NCBI GenBank assembly: GCA_003537645.1
Contig: DPRM01000009.1
Span: 151-32,088, forward strand
Length of the DNA: 31,938 nucleotides
DNA from: Prolixibacteraceae bacterium
GTDB taxonomy: Bacteria; Bacteroidota; Bacteroidia; Bacteroidales; Prolixibacteraceae
Direction of reading: 5' to 3'
The position numbers and the translations under genes were made by a program. This document shows positions 14,875 to 24,127 of the stretch, piece after piece. The notes below the pieces were generated by a model. The model did no database searches, was not told where the DNA came from, and worked only from the letters and a program-made list of their open reading frames with translations. The stretch's first letter is position 1, and every line of letters starts with the position of its first letter.

Positions 14875-16983
14875 ATGAGAAAAACCATTCTTTCTTTATT
14901 AGCACTTTCATTTATGATGTCTTGCACCCAAAAAACAATTCAGTACACCCCTACAAAAAAGGTGGATGTTAAAGACAATTATTTCGGAACCGAAGTAGAA
15001 GACCCATACAGATGGCTCGAAAACGACAATTCGGAAGAAACAGCCGAATGGGTTAAAACACAGAACCAGCTTACTTTTGGTTATCTGGAAAAACTGCCCA
15101 ATCGCGAGCAGATTAAAACGAGGCTGACCGAATTGTGGGATTATCCTAAATATGGAACACCATTCAAAGAAGCCGGACAATACTTCTTCTACAAAAATAA
15201 CGGATTACAGAATCAGAGTGTACTTTATACAACCAACGATTTTGCGGCAGAACCAAAGGTTTTACTCGATCCGAATACCTTGTCGGCTGACGGAACTGCG
15301 GCGCTCACCAATATCGAAATATCGAATGATGGCAAATACCTGATGTACCAGGTTGCCAAATCGGGCTCCGACTGGAACGAAATTTTTGTAAAGAATATCG
15401 AAACCGGAGAAATGCTTTCCGATCACATTCAGTGGGTTAAATTCTCCGGAGTGAGCTGGTACCGCGACGGATTTTTCTACAGTGCCTACGACCAGCCCGA
15501 AGCAGGAAGTGAACTGTCGAAAGCAAACGAATTTCAGAAAGTGTATTTCCATAAACTGGGAACCGAACAGTTGGCTGACCAGTTGATTGCAAGCGATCTG
15601 ACCAATCCGAAACAAATGTTTGGAGCGGGATTAACCGACGACAAACGTTTCCTTTTGGTTTCGAAAAGCAGAGGAACTCACGGCAATGCGCTTGACATTA
15701 AAGACCTTAATAAAGCCAACAGCGGGTTTAAAAGCCTGATGGACAGTTACGAGTTCGAATTTAATGCCGTTGAAAATATTGGCGACGAACTTTACGTGCT
15801 TACCAATTACAAAGCGCCCAAATACCGTTTAATCCGAATCAATACAAGCAAACCGGAAGAAGCCAACTGGGTGGATATTATTCCAGAGAAAAATGATGTG
15901 CTCGAATCGGTTCGCCTGATTGCCGGCAAATTGGTTGTTAATTACATGAGCGATGCACGCAGCAAAGTAGAAGTTTATTCGTACGATGGTGTTTTAGACC
16001 ACGAAGTTCAGCTTCCGGGAATTGGCACTGTAGGCGCCTTCTCCGGAAAGAAGGACGAAACCACCGCTTATTTCAGCTATACGTCATTCAATACACCGGG
16101 CGAGATTTACAAATACGATTTCGAAACCAAACAATCAGCCCTGCACTTCAGGCCCGAAATAAAATTCAATCCTGAAGATTTCGAGGTAAAACAGGAATTT
16201 TATGCCAGCAAAGATGGTACGAAGATCCCGATGTTTATCGTTCATAAAAAAGGGATCGAACAGAATGGCAATAATCCAACTCTTTTGTATGCCTACGGCG
16301 GATTCAATATCAGCCAGAAACCTGCATTTTCGGCTTCGCGCATGGCGTTTATCGAAAAAGGGGGAGTACTTGTTGTCGCAAACCTTCGTGGTGGTGGCGA
16401 GTATGGCGAAGAATGGCATATAGCCGGAACCAAACTGCAAAAGCAAAATGTGTTCGACGATTTTATCGCGGCAGCCGAATACCTGATCAGCCAGAAATAC
16501 ACTTCAAGCGAAAAACTGGCTATTCAGGGTGGATCGAATGGTGGATTACTGGTTGGTGCAGTTACCAATCAGCGGCCTGATTTGTTTAAAGTTGCTTTGC
16601 CCGCGGTTGGGGTAATGGACATGCTTCGGTTTCACAAATTCACCATTGGCTGGGCCTGGGCAGGCGATTACGGATCGAGCGAAGACAGCGAAGAAATGTT
16701 TAAATACCTGCATAATTATTCGCCTTATCACACCATTAAAGAAAATGGCAACTACCCTGCAGTACTTGCAACAACAGCCGATCACGACGACCGTGTAGTT
16801 CCGGCTCACACGTTTAAATACATGGCTCGCCTTCAGGAATTAAACAGCAAAAACAAGCTGCCACTTTTGGTGCGCATCGATGCCAAAGCCGGTCATGGCG
16901 CCGGAAAACCAACTGCCAAGGTAATTGAAGAATATACCGACATCTGGTCGTTTGTATTTTATCATTTGGATATGAAAATTTAG
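14875..16983 (+). CDS. Prolyl oligopeptidase family serine peptidase (S9A), lipoprotein
   Basis: Serine peptidase that cuts short peptides after proline, 702 residues, the normal size for prolyl oligopeptidase. The N-terminus is a lipoprotein signal with lipobox ending in Cys17 (MRKTILSLLALSFMMSC), so it should be exported and membrane-anchored. The N-terminal family motif (DPYRWLEND) is followed by a seven-bladed propeller region and then the alpha/beta-hydrolase domain with the full catalytic triad: Ser554 (QGGSNGGLL), Asp638 (ADHDDRVVPAH) and His674 (AGHGAGKP). ANLRGGGEYGEEWH is also typical. It stands alone between two terminator-like hairpins. It may feed on dietary or environmental peptides. 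Confidence 0.95.
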   Translation: MRKTILSLLALSFMMSCTQKTIQYTPTKKVDVKDNYFGTEVEDPYRWLENDNSEETAEWVKTQNQLTFGYLEKLPNREQIKTRLTELWDYPKYGTPFKEAGQYFFYKNNGLQNQSVLYTTNDFAAEPKVLLDPNTLSADGTAALTNIEISNDGKYLMYQVAKSGSDWNEIFVKNIETGEMLSDHIQWVKFSGVSWYRDGFFYSAYDQPEAGSELSKANEFQKVYFHKLGTEQLADQLIASDLTNPKQMFGAGLTDDKRFLLVSKSRGTHGNALDIKDLNKANSGFKSLMDSYEFEFNAVENIGDELYVLTNYKAPKYRLIRINTSKPEEANWVDIIPEKNDVLESVRLIAGKLVVNYMSDARSKVEVYSYDGVLDHEVQLPGIGTVGAFSGKKDETTAYFSYTSFNTPGEIYKYDFETKQSALHFRPEIKFNPEDFEVKQEFYASKDGTKIPMFIVHKKGIEQNGNNPTLLYAYGGFNISQKPAFSASRMAFIEKGGVLVVANLRGGGEYGEEWHIAGTKLQKQNVFDDFIAAAEYLISQKYTSSEKLAIQGGSNGGLLVGAVTNQRPDLFKVALPAVGVMDMLRFHKFTIGWAWAGDYGSSEDSEEMFKYLHNYSPYHTIKENGNYPAVLATTADHDDRVVPAHTFKYMARLQELNSKNKLPLLVRIDAKAGHGAGKPTAKVIEEYTDIWSFVFYHLDMKI

Positions 16984-17007
16984 TTTGCCGACGACTTCGT
17001 TGGGGCA

Positions 17008-17040
17008 GTGCGGGATTGACTTCAAGTCAAATTCCTGCAC
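17008..17040 (+). repeat. Imperfect hairpin after the prolyl oligopeptidase gene
   Basis: GTGCGGGATTGACTT (17008-17022) pairs imperfectly with the arm at 17024-17040 ending CCTGCAC (one G-U pair and a small bulge). It lies 25 nt after the stop codon but lacks a U-tract; it may protect the mRNA 3' end. Confidence 0.45.
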
Positions 17041-17090
17041 TAATAACCCATTAAAAAGTCATTTCAATTAGCACAAAATATTGTACTTTT

Positions 17091-17125
17091 AAAATCCCGG
17101 AAAATATTCTCCGGGATTTTTTTTA
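17091..17125 (+). terminator. Strong intrinsic terminator immediately before the deoxynucleoside kinase gene
   Basis: Perfect 11-bp stem AAAATCCCGGA (17091-17101) with TCCGGGATTTT (17110-17120), then TTTT. It ends about 15 nt before the kinase ATG at 17136. A TACTTTTA box (17084-17091), close to the -7 consensus, overlaps its left arm, so the kinase transcript could begin inside the hairpin. Confidence 0.75.
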
Positions 17126-17135
17126 TGTCCTGATT

Positions 17136-17771
17136 ATGAGCTTAAACTATTTGGTGATTGAAGGAAATATAGGCGCAGGCAAAACGACACTCGCGCAAAT
17201 GATCAGTAAAAAATACCAGGCGAAACTCGTTTTGGAGCAATTTGCCGACAATCCGTTCCTGCCAAAATTCTATGCCAATCAGGATCAGTATTCATTTCCC
17301 CTCGAGATGGCTTTTTTGGCAGAGCGTTACAATCAGCTGAACCGCGAACTAAGTCATTTCGACCTGTTTAGTACGTTTACCATTTCGGACTACTATTTTA
17401 TGAAATCGCTTATTTTTGCTCAAAACACGCTACAGCCAGACGAGTATAATTTGTACCGACAGTTCTTTACCATTATTTATGACAAAATGCCAAAGCCCGA
17501 TTTGTATGTTTACCTTCACAAGGATACCGATCTGCTTTTGAAGAATATTGCTCTTCGCGGGAGAAATTACGAAACATATATTACCAAAGAGTACCTCGAA
17601 AAAATCACACAGGGCTATTTTGGCTATTTTAAGCAGCAAAATGACATTCCGGTTTTGGTAATCGATACGAATGGTATAGATTTTGTGAACAAGCCCGAAG
17701 ATTTTGAAAAAATAGACAATTTAATATTTAACAAGCAATATAATAAAGGAATAACAAGATTGTTTTTGTGA
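17136..17771 (+). CDS. Deoxynucleoside kinase
   Basis: Salvage enzyme that phosphorylates deoxyribonucleosides with ATP; 211 residues, normal for the bacterial dNK (deoxyadenosine/deoxyguanosine/deoxycytidine kinase) family. The P-loop is at residues 10-17 (GNIGAGKT), the substrate-pocket region contains LEQFADNPFL and LAERYNQLNREL, and a basic lid appears as LRGRNYE. Which base it prefers cannot be judged from the sequence. It starts about 15 nt after a strong terminator. No partner gene is adjacent. Confidence 0.92.
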   Translation: MSLNYLVIEGNIGAGKTTLAQMISKKYQAKLVLEQFADNPFLPKFYANQDQYSFPLEMAFLAERYNQLNRELSHFDLFSTFTISDYYFMKSLIFAQNTLQPDEYNLYRQFFTIIYDKMPKPDLYVYLHKDTDLLLKNIALRGRNYETYITKEYLEKITQGYFGYFKQQNDIPVLVIDTNGIDFVNKPEDFEKIDNLIFNKQYNKGITRLFL

Positions 17772-17823
17772 AAAATCGTATCCGAAAAGCGGCTTTCTGC
17801 TATGAGACATGGAAAAATAATGC

Positions 17824-17831
17824 TATTTTTG
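17824..17831 (+). promoter_or_regulatory. -7 element for the OmpA/TPR lipoprotein gene
   Basis: TATTTTTG matches TAnnTTTG, 49 nt before the start codon at 17881. No TTG is found at the standard upstream distance. Confidence 0.4.
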
Positions 17832-17880
17832 GGCACATTAACAGAATTTAATACAATTTCAAATTTAATATCGACACATT

Positions 17881-19635
17881 ATGAGACGCATTAACTTAAA
17901 ACCACTTGCTCTTTTTGTTTTGGCAGCTGTACTGTTTAGCAGCTGTGCAAGTTTGCAGAAAATGAAGAAGAATGCAAACCTGATTGACTTTAAAACCACT
18001 CCTGAAATTCTTGAGACACACGCCGGAAATGTTGACCTGGCGATCGACGGAAAATTCCCAGCTAAGTACTTTGCCAAAAAAGTAACGCTGGTAGCAACTC
18101 CCGTTTTGAAATACGACGGTGGCGAAAAAGCTTTTGAACCTGTAACACTTCAGGGCGAAAAAGTAAAAGCCAACAACAAAGTGATTACCCTGTCGGGTGG
18201 CGGAAGCTTTGCCTACAAAGATGCAGTTCCTTATGCCGAAGCGATGCGTGTATCGAATCTCGAGCTTCGGATTACCGCTTCACAAGGTGCCAAGAGTGTT
18301 GATTTCGCACCAATTGCACTGGCAAAAGGTGTAGTTGCAACATCAACTTTGGTTGTTAACTACCCAACTCCAATTATTGGCGTTCAGCGCGAAAAAAACA
18401 CCACCGGGAAATACGATCCAAACATCGACGCTTTCCAACGTATTGTTCCTGATGAATATACTGCTGATATTCTTTACCTGATCAACAAAGCTGAAATTCG
18501 TCCTAGTGAATTAACTAAAGGCGATATTGCAAAATTGAATGAATATAATAAGGCAATTGCTAAAGATCCAAAGAAAAAACTGAAAAGTATGGAGGTTTCT
18601 TCTTACGCTTCACCCGACGGAGCTTTGGATTTAAATACTAAACTGGCCGAACAGCGTCAGGCAGCTTCTTCAAAATTCTTAACCAAAGAATTGAAAAAAG
18701 CTGAAGTTGAAGCAGAATTTAAAACCAAATTCACCCCTGAAGATTGGGATGGTTTCAAAGAACTGATGGGCAAATCAAATATTCAGGACAAAGAATTGAT
18801 CCTTCGTGTGCTTTCGATGTACACCGATCCTGAAGTTCGTGAACGCGAAATCAAAAACCTTTCAGCTGCTTTCACAGGAGTTGCAAGCGAAATTTTACCA
18901 CAGTTACGTCGTTCAAAATTCACTACCAGTATTGAGCTGATTGGAAAATCAGACGAAGAAATTGCTGCTTTGGCCGATTCTGATCCTTCGAAACTGAATC
19001 CTGCTGAATTGCTTTATGCTGCCACTTTAACCAAAGACCTGAACAAACAACTGGCTATCTACAATTCGTTCATGAAGATTTATTCGAACGACTGGAGAGG
19101 TTTCAACAACGCCGGAATGGTTTTGGTAAAACAACAAAAATATGCTGATGCAAAAAGCTTGTTCGAAAAAGCTGAAAAGTTGAACAACAATGAGCCAATC
19201 ATTAAAAACAACCTGGGTGTATGTGCATTGAAAGAAGGCGATTTGGCAAAAGCTGAAGTTTTATTCGGAGCTGCTTCGGGTGCCGGCGATGCTGTAAACA
19301 ACAACCTTGGTATTTTAAGCATTATTAAAGGCGACTATGCAAAAGCTGTTAAATACTTCAACGACTCTGATTCACCAAACACTGGTTTGGCTAAAATTCT
19401 TGCAGGCGATAACAACGGAGCATTAAAATCGCTTGAAGGTTGTACCTGGGAAGGTTGCTACTGGAAAGAATACTTTAAAGCAGTGGTTGGAGCTCGCACA
19501 GCAAAAGAAAACCTGATGTACGAAAGCCTTGCAACAGCTATTAAAATGAACCCGGAATTGAAAAAAACAGCAGCTACTGATATGGAGTTTGCCAAATATT
19601 TCGACGAAGCAAAATTTAAGGAAATCGTAAAATAA
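17881..19635 (+). CDS. Lipoprotein with OmpA-like segment and tetratricopeptide repeats
   Basis: A 584-residue lipoprotein of unrecognised specific function. The signal ends in a lipobox with Cys22 (LALFVLAAVLFSSC). The N-terminal 170 residues look beta-rich. Around residues 195-275 is an OmpA C-terminal-like segment (YLINKAEIRPSEL, then SYASPDGALDLNTKLAEQRQAA), related to peptidoglycan-binding folds. From about 400 to 500 are tetratricopeptide-type repeats (NNAGMVLVKQQKYADAKSLF, NNLGVCALKEGDLAKAEVLF, NNLGILSIIKGDYAKAVKYF). It is likely a periplasmic, outer-membrane-tethered scaffold in cell-envelope assembly (inference). It is monocistronic, with its own -7 element and a strong terminator. 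Confidence 0.85.
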   Translation: MRRINLKPLALFVLAAVLFSSCASLQKMKKNANLIDFKTTPEILETHAGNVDLAIDGKFPAKYFAKKVTLVATPVLKYDGGEKAFEPVTLQGEKVKANNKVITLSGGGSFAYKDAVPYAEAMRVSNLELRITASQGAKSVDFAPIALAKGVVATSTLVVNYPTPIIGVQREKNTTGKYDPNIDAFQRIVPDEYTADILYLINKAEIRPSELTKGDIAKLNEYNKAIAKDPKKKLKSMEVSSYASPDGALDLNTKLAEQRQAASSKFLTKELKKAEVEAEFKTKFTPEDWDGFKELMGKSNIQDKELILRVLSMYTDPEVREREIKNLSAAFTGVASEILPQLRRSKFTTSIELIGKSDEEIAALADSDPSKLNPAELLYAATLTKDLNKQLAIYNSFMKIYSNDWRGFNNAGMVLVKQQKYADAKSLFEKAEKLNNNEPIIKNNLGVCALKEGDLAKAEVLFGAASGAGDAVNNNLGILSIIKGDYAKAVKYFNDSDSPNTGLAKILAGDNNGALKSLEGCTWEGCYWKEYFKAVVGARTAKENLMYESLATAIKMNPELKKTAATDMEFAKYFDEAKFKEIVK

Positions 19636-19657
19636 TCGAATTCAAACTGATATTTTG

Positions 19658-19692
19658 AAAGAGCGGTCCGAAAGGGGTCGCTCTTTTTTTTT
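19658..19692 (+). terminator. Intrinsic terminator of the OmpA/TPR lipoprotein gene
   Basis: AAAGAGCG (19658-19665) pairs with CGCTCTTT (19679-19686), extended inward by G-U, U-G and two C-G pairs, 5-nt loop, followed by a run of T. Confidence 0.85.
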
Positions 19693-19839
19693 CCTCAAAG
19701 TACGTAAAAGCCACTTTTCCTCAAAATTGATTAATACCGACAAATGGCAGTTTTTTTCAGTTTCTTTCAAACGATCTTTGTTGGTCCAGATTACAGAAAT
19801 ATTTATCCCGAATTTGCATCATCGCAACATCGAACAGCA

Positions 19840-20754
19840 ATGAATTACAACAAGCTATTTTCAAAAATATACAACGGACTGGAGATTTCAGAAGATCAGG
19901 GGAAGGTCGCATCTTACATTCCTGAATTGCAAAACGTAAATACAACGAAGTTTGGAGTACATCTTACGACTTTAAAAGATCATCATTACAGCTTTGGCGA
20001 TTCCGACGAAAAATTTTCGGTACAAAGTATCGCCAAAGTGCTTGCGCTGGTGCTGGCTTATAAGCTTGAAGATGAGAAATTATGGGAACGGGTGGGTGTC
20101 GAACCTTCAGGAACTCCATTCAATTCGCTTGTTCAGCTTGAATACGACCGGGGAATACCCCGGAACCCGCTGATAAATGCCGGAGCGCTGGTGATTTCTG
20201 ACATTTTAGTCAGCCACTTTGAAGAACCCAAAAAGCAGTTTATCGAGTTTGTACGAAAAATTTCAGGAATACAGGAAATTGACTATTCGTCAAGGATTGC
20301 CGATTCGGAAAAGTCGGTTGGATTTACCAACGCAGCACTGATTAATCTGATGAAGTCGTTTGGAAACATCAGAAATGATATTGATGATGTGCTTGATTTC
20401 TATTTCAATCTCTGCTCAATAGAAATGACCTGCAAAGAACTTTCACGAACTTTTCTTTTTCTGGCTGATTATGGCGTCTGCCCTTACACGAAAGAACGGA
20501 TCATCAGCACAAGCAAGTCGAAGCGAATAAACGCCATAATGCAATTGTGTGGTTTTTATGATGAAGCCGGAGAGTTTTCCTTCAAGGTTGGATTGCCGGG
20601 AAAGAGTGGTGTCGGTGGCGGAATCATAGCCATTCATCCAAATAAATACAGCATCGCGGTTTGGAGTCCCCTTCTGAATAAAAAAGGCAATTCAATTCGG
20701 GGAATGAAATTTCTGGAATTGTTTACTACCGAAACGCAGGCTTCAATTTTCTAA
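19840..20754 (+). CDS. glsA: Glutaminase
   Basis: Hydrolyses glutamine to glutamate and ammonia. With the start at 19840 (MNYNKLFSKIYN) it has 304 residues, the standard bacterial glutaminase length; the in-frame ATG at 19744 would add 32 residues of no family character and is not preferred. The family belongs to the serine beta-lactamase-like fold: Ser63-x-x-Lys66 (FSVQSIAKVL) is the catalytic pair. Other conserved stretches are PFNSLVQLEYDRGIPRNPLINAGAL and LPGKSGVGGGI. No signal peptide, so cytoplasmic. It converges on the M19 dipeptidase gene with 8 nt between the stops. Confidence 0.95.
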   Translation: MNYNKLFSKIYNGLEISEDQGKVASYIPELQNVNTTKFGVHLTTLKDHHYSFGDSDEKFSVQSIAKVLALVLAYKLEDEKLWERVGVEPSGTPFNSLVQLEYDRGIPRNPLINAGALVISDILVSHFEEPKKQFIEFVRKISGIQEIDYSSRIADSEKSVGFTNAALINLMKSFGNIRNDIDDVLDFYFNLCSIEMTCKELSRTFLFLADYGVCPYTKERIISTSKSKRINAIMQLCGFYDEAGEFSFKVGLPGKSGVGGGIIAIHPNKYSIAVWSPLLNKKGNSIRGMKFLELFTTETQASIF

Positions 20755-20762
20755 GTACTTAG

Positions 20763-21986
20763 CTATTTTCCTGCCACTTTTTCAACCTCACTGAAAACCC
20801 GTAAAAGGTTACCTCCCCATATTTTGCGGATTTCTTTTTCGGTATAGCCTCTGTTTAGCAATTCGCGGGTAATGTTCGGAAACTGGCTCACATCGGCACA
20901 ATCGCGCAAACTGCCGCCGCCATCGAAATCGCTGCCAATTCCCACATAGTCAACGCCCACCAGATTTTTAACGTGATCAATATGGTCAACCATATCTTTT
21001 ACCGTTGGAAGTAGTTCCGGATTCATTGCTTCCACTTCATTCCATTCTTTCGATAAAGCTTCGCGCTCGGCTTCGGTCATTTTTCCTGCTCCTTCACGGT
21101 ATTTTTTCATAACCTGTTTCATTCTCCTGAATTTGACTGAAGTCGTGTCGGGTTCTTTAATGTAGTCGTCCAACAGGCAAATTTGGATCACCCCGCCTTT
21201 TTCGGCAAGTTTTTTAATCATCTCGTCGGTCATGTTGCGGTTGTGTTTTGCCACTGCCCGAACCGAGCTGTGCGACGCAATTACCGGAGCTTTGCTAAGC
21301 TCAACAGCATCGAAAAACGATTTGTCCGAAGCATGAGAAACATCAACCATCATTCCCAGTCGGTTCATTTCTGCAATCACCTGTTTCCCGAAATCGCTCA
21401 CCCCGTTGTGTTCGGCAGGTTTCGCATCGCTCGACGAATCGCAAATATCGTTGTGGTACGAATGACAAAGCGTGATGTAGCGAACTCCTTTTTTGTAATA
21501 TTCTTCCACACGGGTAATGTCTTTCGCCAGCGGAAATCCGTTTTCCATACCGATGTAAACTGCCCGTTTCCCGGTTTTTTCGATGTCGGCCAAATCGTCT
21601 GCTCGCAGCGCCAGTGTTGCAAAATCACTATTGAGACTGACCGCCAAATGGAGCGAATCGATCATTTGATTGGCAATGGAATAGGCTTTCGAATAATTTT
21701 CTTCGGTGCGTGGTTTCTGCCCGGTGAACGCAGCAAAAAACATGGCATCCAGTCCGCCCGATTTCATACGCGGCAAATCAACACGGCTTTTGGGCGACTC
21801 GTGTTCGTCTCCAATGTTGAACCCGGGTTTAATCATAAGCATCGGAGTGTCACAATGCGTATCAACAGTCAGGCATTTATCGTGAATACGTTGTACTTTC
21901 TTTTCGGTATTCTGCTTGTTTTTCTCTCCTGAAAAGCTCATCAACATGCCTGCAATTAGGCAAAGGCTAAGGGTTCTGGTCATCAT
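20763..21986 (-). CDS. Membrane (renal-type) dipeptidase, peptidase family M19, exported
   Basis: Zinc dipeptidase of 407 residues. An export signal opens the protein (MMTRTLSLCLIAGMLMSFSG); the second Met is an equally possible start. Metal-binding and family motifs: His44 and Asp46 (TVDTHCDTPML), the conserved GMENG turn (YIGMENGFPL), a histidine in YITLCHS, the pair in DVSHASDKSF and PVIASHSSVRA, and GIGSDFDGGG near the C-terminus. It should act in the periplasm on dipeptides. A -7 element (TACATTTG) lies 33 nt upstream. It is convergent with the glutaminase gene; both produce amino acids or ammonia, but a functional tie is not shown. Confidence 0.94.
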   Translation of the reverse strand: MMTRTLSLCLIAGMLMSFSGEKNKQNTEKKVQRIHDKCLTVDTHCDTPMLMIKPGFNIGDEHESPKSRVDLPRMKSGGLDAMFFAAFTGQKPRTEENYSKAYSIANQMIDSLHLAVSLNSDFATLALRADDLADIEKTGKRAVYIGMENGFPLAKDITRVEEYYKKGVRYITLCHSYHNDICDSSSDAKPAEHNGVSDFGKQVIAEMNRLGMMVDVSHASDKSFFDAVELSKAPVIASHSSVRAVAKHNRNMTDEMIKKLAEKGGVIQICLLDDYIKEPDTTSVKFRRMKQVMKKYREGAGKMTEAEREALSKEWNEVEAMNPELLPTVKDMVDHIDHVKNLVGVDYVGIGSDFDGGGSLRDCADVSQFPNITRELLNRGYTEKEIRKIWGGNLLRVFSEVEKVAGK

Positions 21987-22018
21987 TGGTTTTGGTTAAT
22001 TTTCAATTTTTGAAGTTT

Positions 22019-22026
22019 CAAATGTA
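22019..22026 (-). promoter_or_regulatory. -7 element for the M19 dipeptidase gene
   Basis: Minus-strand TACATTTG matches TAnnTTTG, 33 nt before the start codon. No TTG at the usual distance. Confidence 0.4.
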
Positions 22027-22150
22027 GCGAAAAATAGGAAAAGATAGAGCTAATCCCTTCTCCATCGAAAAAACGGGGAGATTCATCGAAAAAAATTCAT
22101 AGTCAGTTTTATTCTGTCGATCTTCGATTCAGAATATAAAACCAACTATT

Positions 22151-22867
22151 ATGAAACTACGAAAACTACTGATCGTCTCCGGCATCTTCCTGTTCATTTC
22201 AGGATGCACCGATTTTATCATGATTTGCTCGCTGAACCCTTTTTACCTCGATAAGAATGTTGCGCTTGCTCCCGAAATTGAAGGGAACTGGTCGGTACAA
22301 CCGATTCAATCAAAAAAGGATTCGATTGAAAAAAACAGCAGTCATTGGGAATTGACTGATACCACTTCTGTCTGGGAAATCAAACAATTCATTTCCGAAG
22401 AAAAATTGAAGACCAAACAGGGCAAAGATTCATCGGTTTTCAAACCTCAAAACCATTACGTTGTAAAACTTATTGGCAATCATCCGGATTCAGCGCAATA
22501 CCAGTTTCGGTTAGTACTTTTCAGGATAAACGGCGCCTTGTACGGTGATTTCAGCCCCCGCGAAATATCGGCTATTCAGAAAAACCGGATGGCGAGGGAG
22601 AATTACTTTACCGTTCATACGCTGGCACGAATTACTTTTCAGAACAAAAAGCTAAAAATATCGTGGCTGGGCGCCGAATACATGAAAAGTATGATTGAAG
22701 ACAAACGTGTCAGGATTAAATACCGTTGGGTGGAAGAAGCCAATCGGCTTTTGCTGACCGCCTCGTCTGAAGATTTGACCGAAATGATTGAACGCTATGC
22801 GCACCAAAAAAGGTTTATCGACTGGGACGACCAGCCTGCGATGTTACATTTAACCCGAATAAACTAA
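22151..22867 (+). CDS. Lipoprotein of unknown function, linked to a sensor kinase gene
   Basis: I do not recognise the family. The 238-residue product begins with a lipoprotein signal ending at Cys19 (MKLRKLLIVSGIFLFISGC). The mature part is charged, with a PEIEGNWSVQ segment near the start and alternating short strands in the middle (YQFRLVLFRINGALYGDF), and no transmembrane helix. It is followed 10 nt later by the LytS-type histidine kinase gene, so the two are very likely co-transcribed. It may be a periplasmic partner or a target of the signalling pair (inference). Confidence 0.75.
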   Translation: MKLRKLLIVSGIFLFISGCTDFIMICSLNPFYLDKNVALAPEIEGNWSVQPIQSKKDSIEKNSSHWELTDTTSVWEIKQFISEEKLKTKQGKDSSVFKPQNHYVVKLIGNHPDSAQYQFRLVLFRINGALYGDFSPREISAIQKNRMARENYFTVHTLARITFQNKKLKISWLGAEYMKSMIEDKRVRIKYRWVEEANRLLLTASSEDLTEMIERYAHQKRFIDWDDQPAMLHLTRIN

Positions 22868-22877
22868 AACTTCTGCC

Positions 22878-24122
22878 ATGAATTTAATAAAGTATAAAAA
22901 GCAGCTCCTCAATATTGCACATTGTATATTCTGGTTTGTTTCGTTCAATTTTTGGTATGTATTCCTGAATCCTGGCGTTGAATCTTCAGGAGTGATTCAA
23001 TCGCTCGAGGTTGATTGGGATTTAATACTGATGATTAATTCAATCCTGCTTATTTATTGCGCATTACCATTTATCTGGTTGGTCCGGAAATTCAAACTTT
23101 GGGTGAAAATAATACCATCAGTTTTATTCCTGATCCCGATTGGTTATGTAGTCGTTCAGGTCATCCAACCCAATGGAAATAAAGACGATGTGCAGGTTTT
23201 TATGGAGTATTTTGTGAAAAATTTCCTTTATGTGCTGGTTTTTCACCTTACCATTATTGGAGCTGTTTATTTTAACCTGAAATTTTTACTCATCAGGTAT
23301 CTCAACAAAAGTGAGTTTATGAAATATCTGCTTGGCATTGTTATATTATTACCGGTAGCCGTTTTAGCGAATTATTCCATCTTCAATTTCTTTATCGACA
23401 AGCTTTTCCCAAGTCTTTATTACATCTCATATTTCAGGATTTGGGAATTGGTACTTATTTTTAAGGTTTACCTGGTGACTTCCATTCTGGTATTTCTGGT
23501 TATGCAATATCTCGAAATGCTGATTGCCAACCGCGATGCGGCACGCAACGAACTTTCGGCGCTAAAAGGACAAATCAACCCTCATTTCCTGTTCAATAAC
23601 CTGAACACCATTTATTCAATGGCATCGCAAAACGACGAACGCACTCCTGAAGTGATTTTGCAACTTTCAGATTTTCTGCGCTATGTTTTGTACGACACTT
23701 CGAGCGAAACTATTCCGCTCGAAAAAGAAGTGGAAATCATTCGGACGTATATCGGATTGCAGAAAGAAAGGGTGAATCCGGAAATTACAAGCATCCTTTT
23801 TGTTACCGAAGGGAGTTTTTCAGGAGTAAATATTGCCCCGCTGCTATTATTGCCCCTGACCGAAAACTGTTTCAAACACGGAGTCGGGAAAAATCCGGGG
23901 GAAATCCGGATTTTCATCAGGTACGACGGCAAAAATCTGATTTTCAATACCGAAAATCAGATTGCACTTCGCGAGAAAACAGATTGTACAGAGCAAGGAG
24001 GCCTCGGGATACCAAACGTTAAAAAACGATTAAACCTGATTTATCCTGATCGCCATTCTCTTGAATATCACGAAAAAGATGGCATTTTTCATCTGGAACT
24101 GAAAGTGGAACTGACTAAATAA
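22878..24122 (+). CDS. LytS/YehU-type sensor histidine kinase
   Basis: Membrane histidine kinase of 414 residues. The first 210 residues hold about six hydrophobic helices with no obvious extracellular sensor domain. The kinase core is of the His_kinase (LytS/YehU) family: phospho-acceptor His236 in QINPHFLFNNLNTI, an N-box with LTENCFKHGVG and a G-box with GGLGIPNVKKRL. Such kinases normally pair with LytTR response regulators, and one is encoded at 24909-25589. The usual direct adjacency is broken here by a minus-strand endonuclease III gene whose stop lies only 5 nt from this one. The stimulus is unknown. Confidence 0.93.
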   Translation: MNLIKYKKQLLNIAHCIFWFVSFNFWYVFLNPGVESSGVIQSLEVDWDLILMINSILLIYCALPFIWLVRKFKLWVKIIPSVLFLIPIGYVVVQVIQPNGNKDDVQVFMEYFVKNFLYVLVFHLTIIGAVYFNLKFLLIRYLNKSEFMKYLLGIVILLPVAVLANYSIFNFFIDKLFPSLYYISYFRIWELVLIFKVYLVTSILVFLVMQYLEMLIANRDAARNELSALKGQINPHFLFNNLNTIYSMASQNDERTPEVILQLSDFLRYVLYDTSSETIPLEKEVEIIRTYIGLQKERVNPEITSILFVTEGSFSGVNIAPLLLLPLTENCFKHGVGKNPGEIRIFIRYDGKNLIFNTENQIALREKTDCTEQGGLGIPNVKKRLNLIYPDRHSLEYHEKDGIFHLELKVELTK

Positions 24123-24127
24123 CGGGA

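Noticed and set aside
21183..21932. 249-codon plus-strand ORF opposite the M19 dipeptidase gene
   Set aside because: It lies entirely antisense to a gene with a complete set of family motifs, is rich in His/Phe/Arg as mirror frames are, and has no domain.
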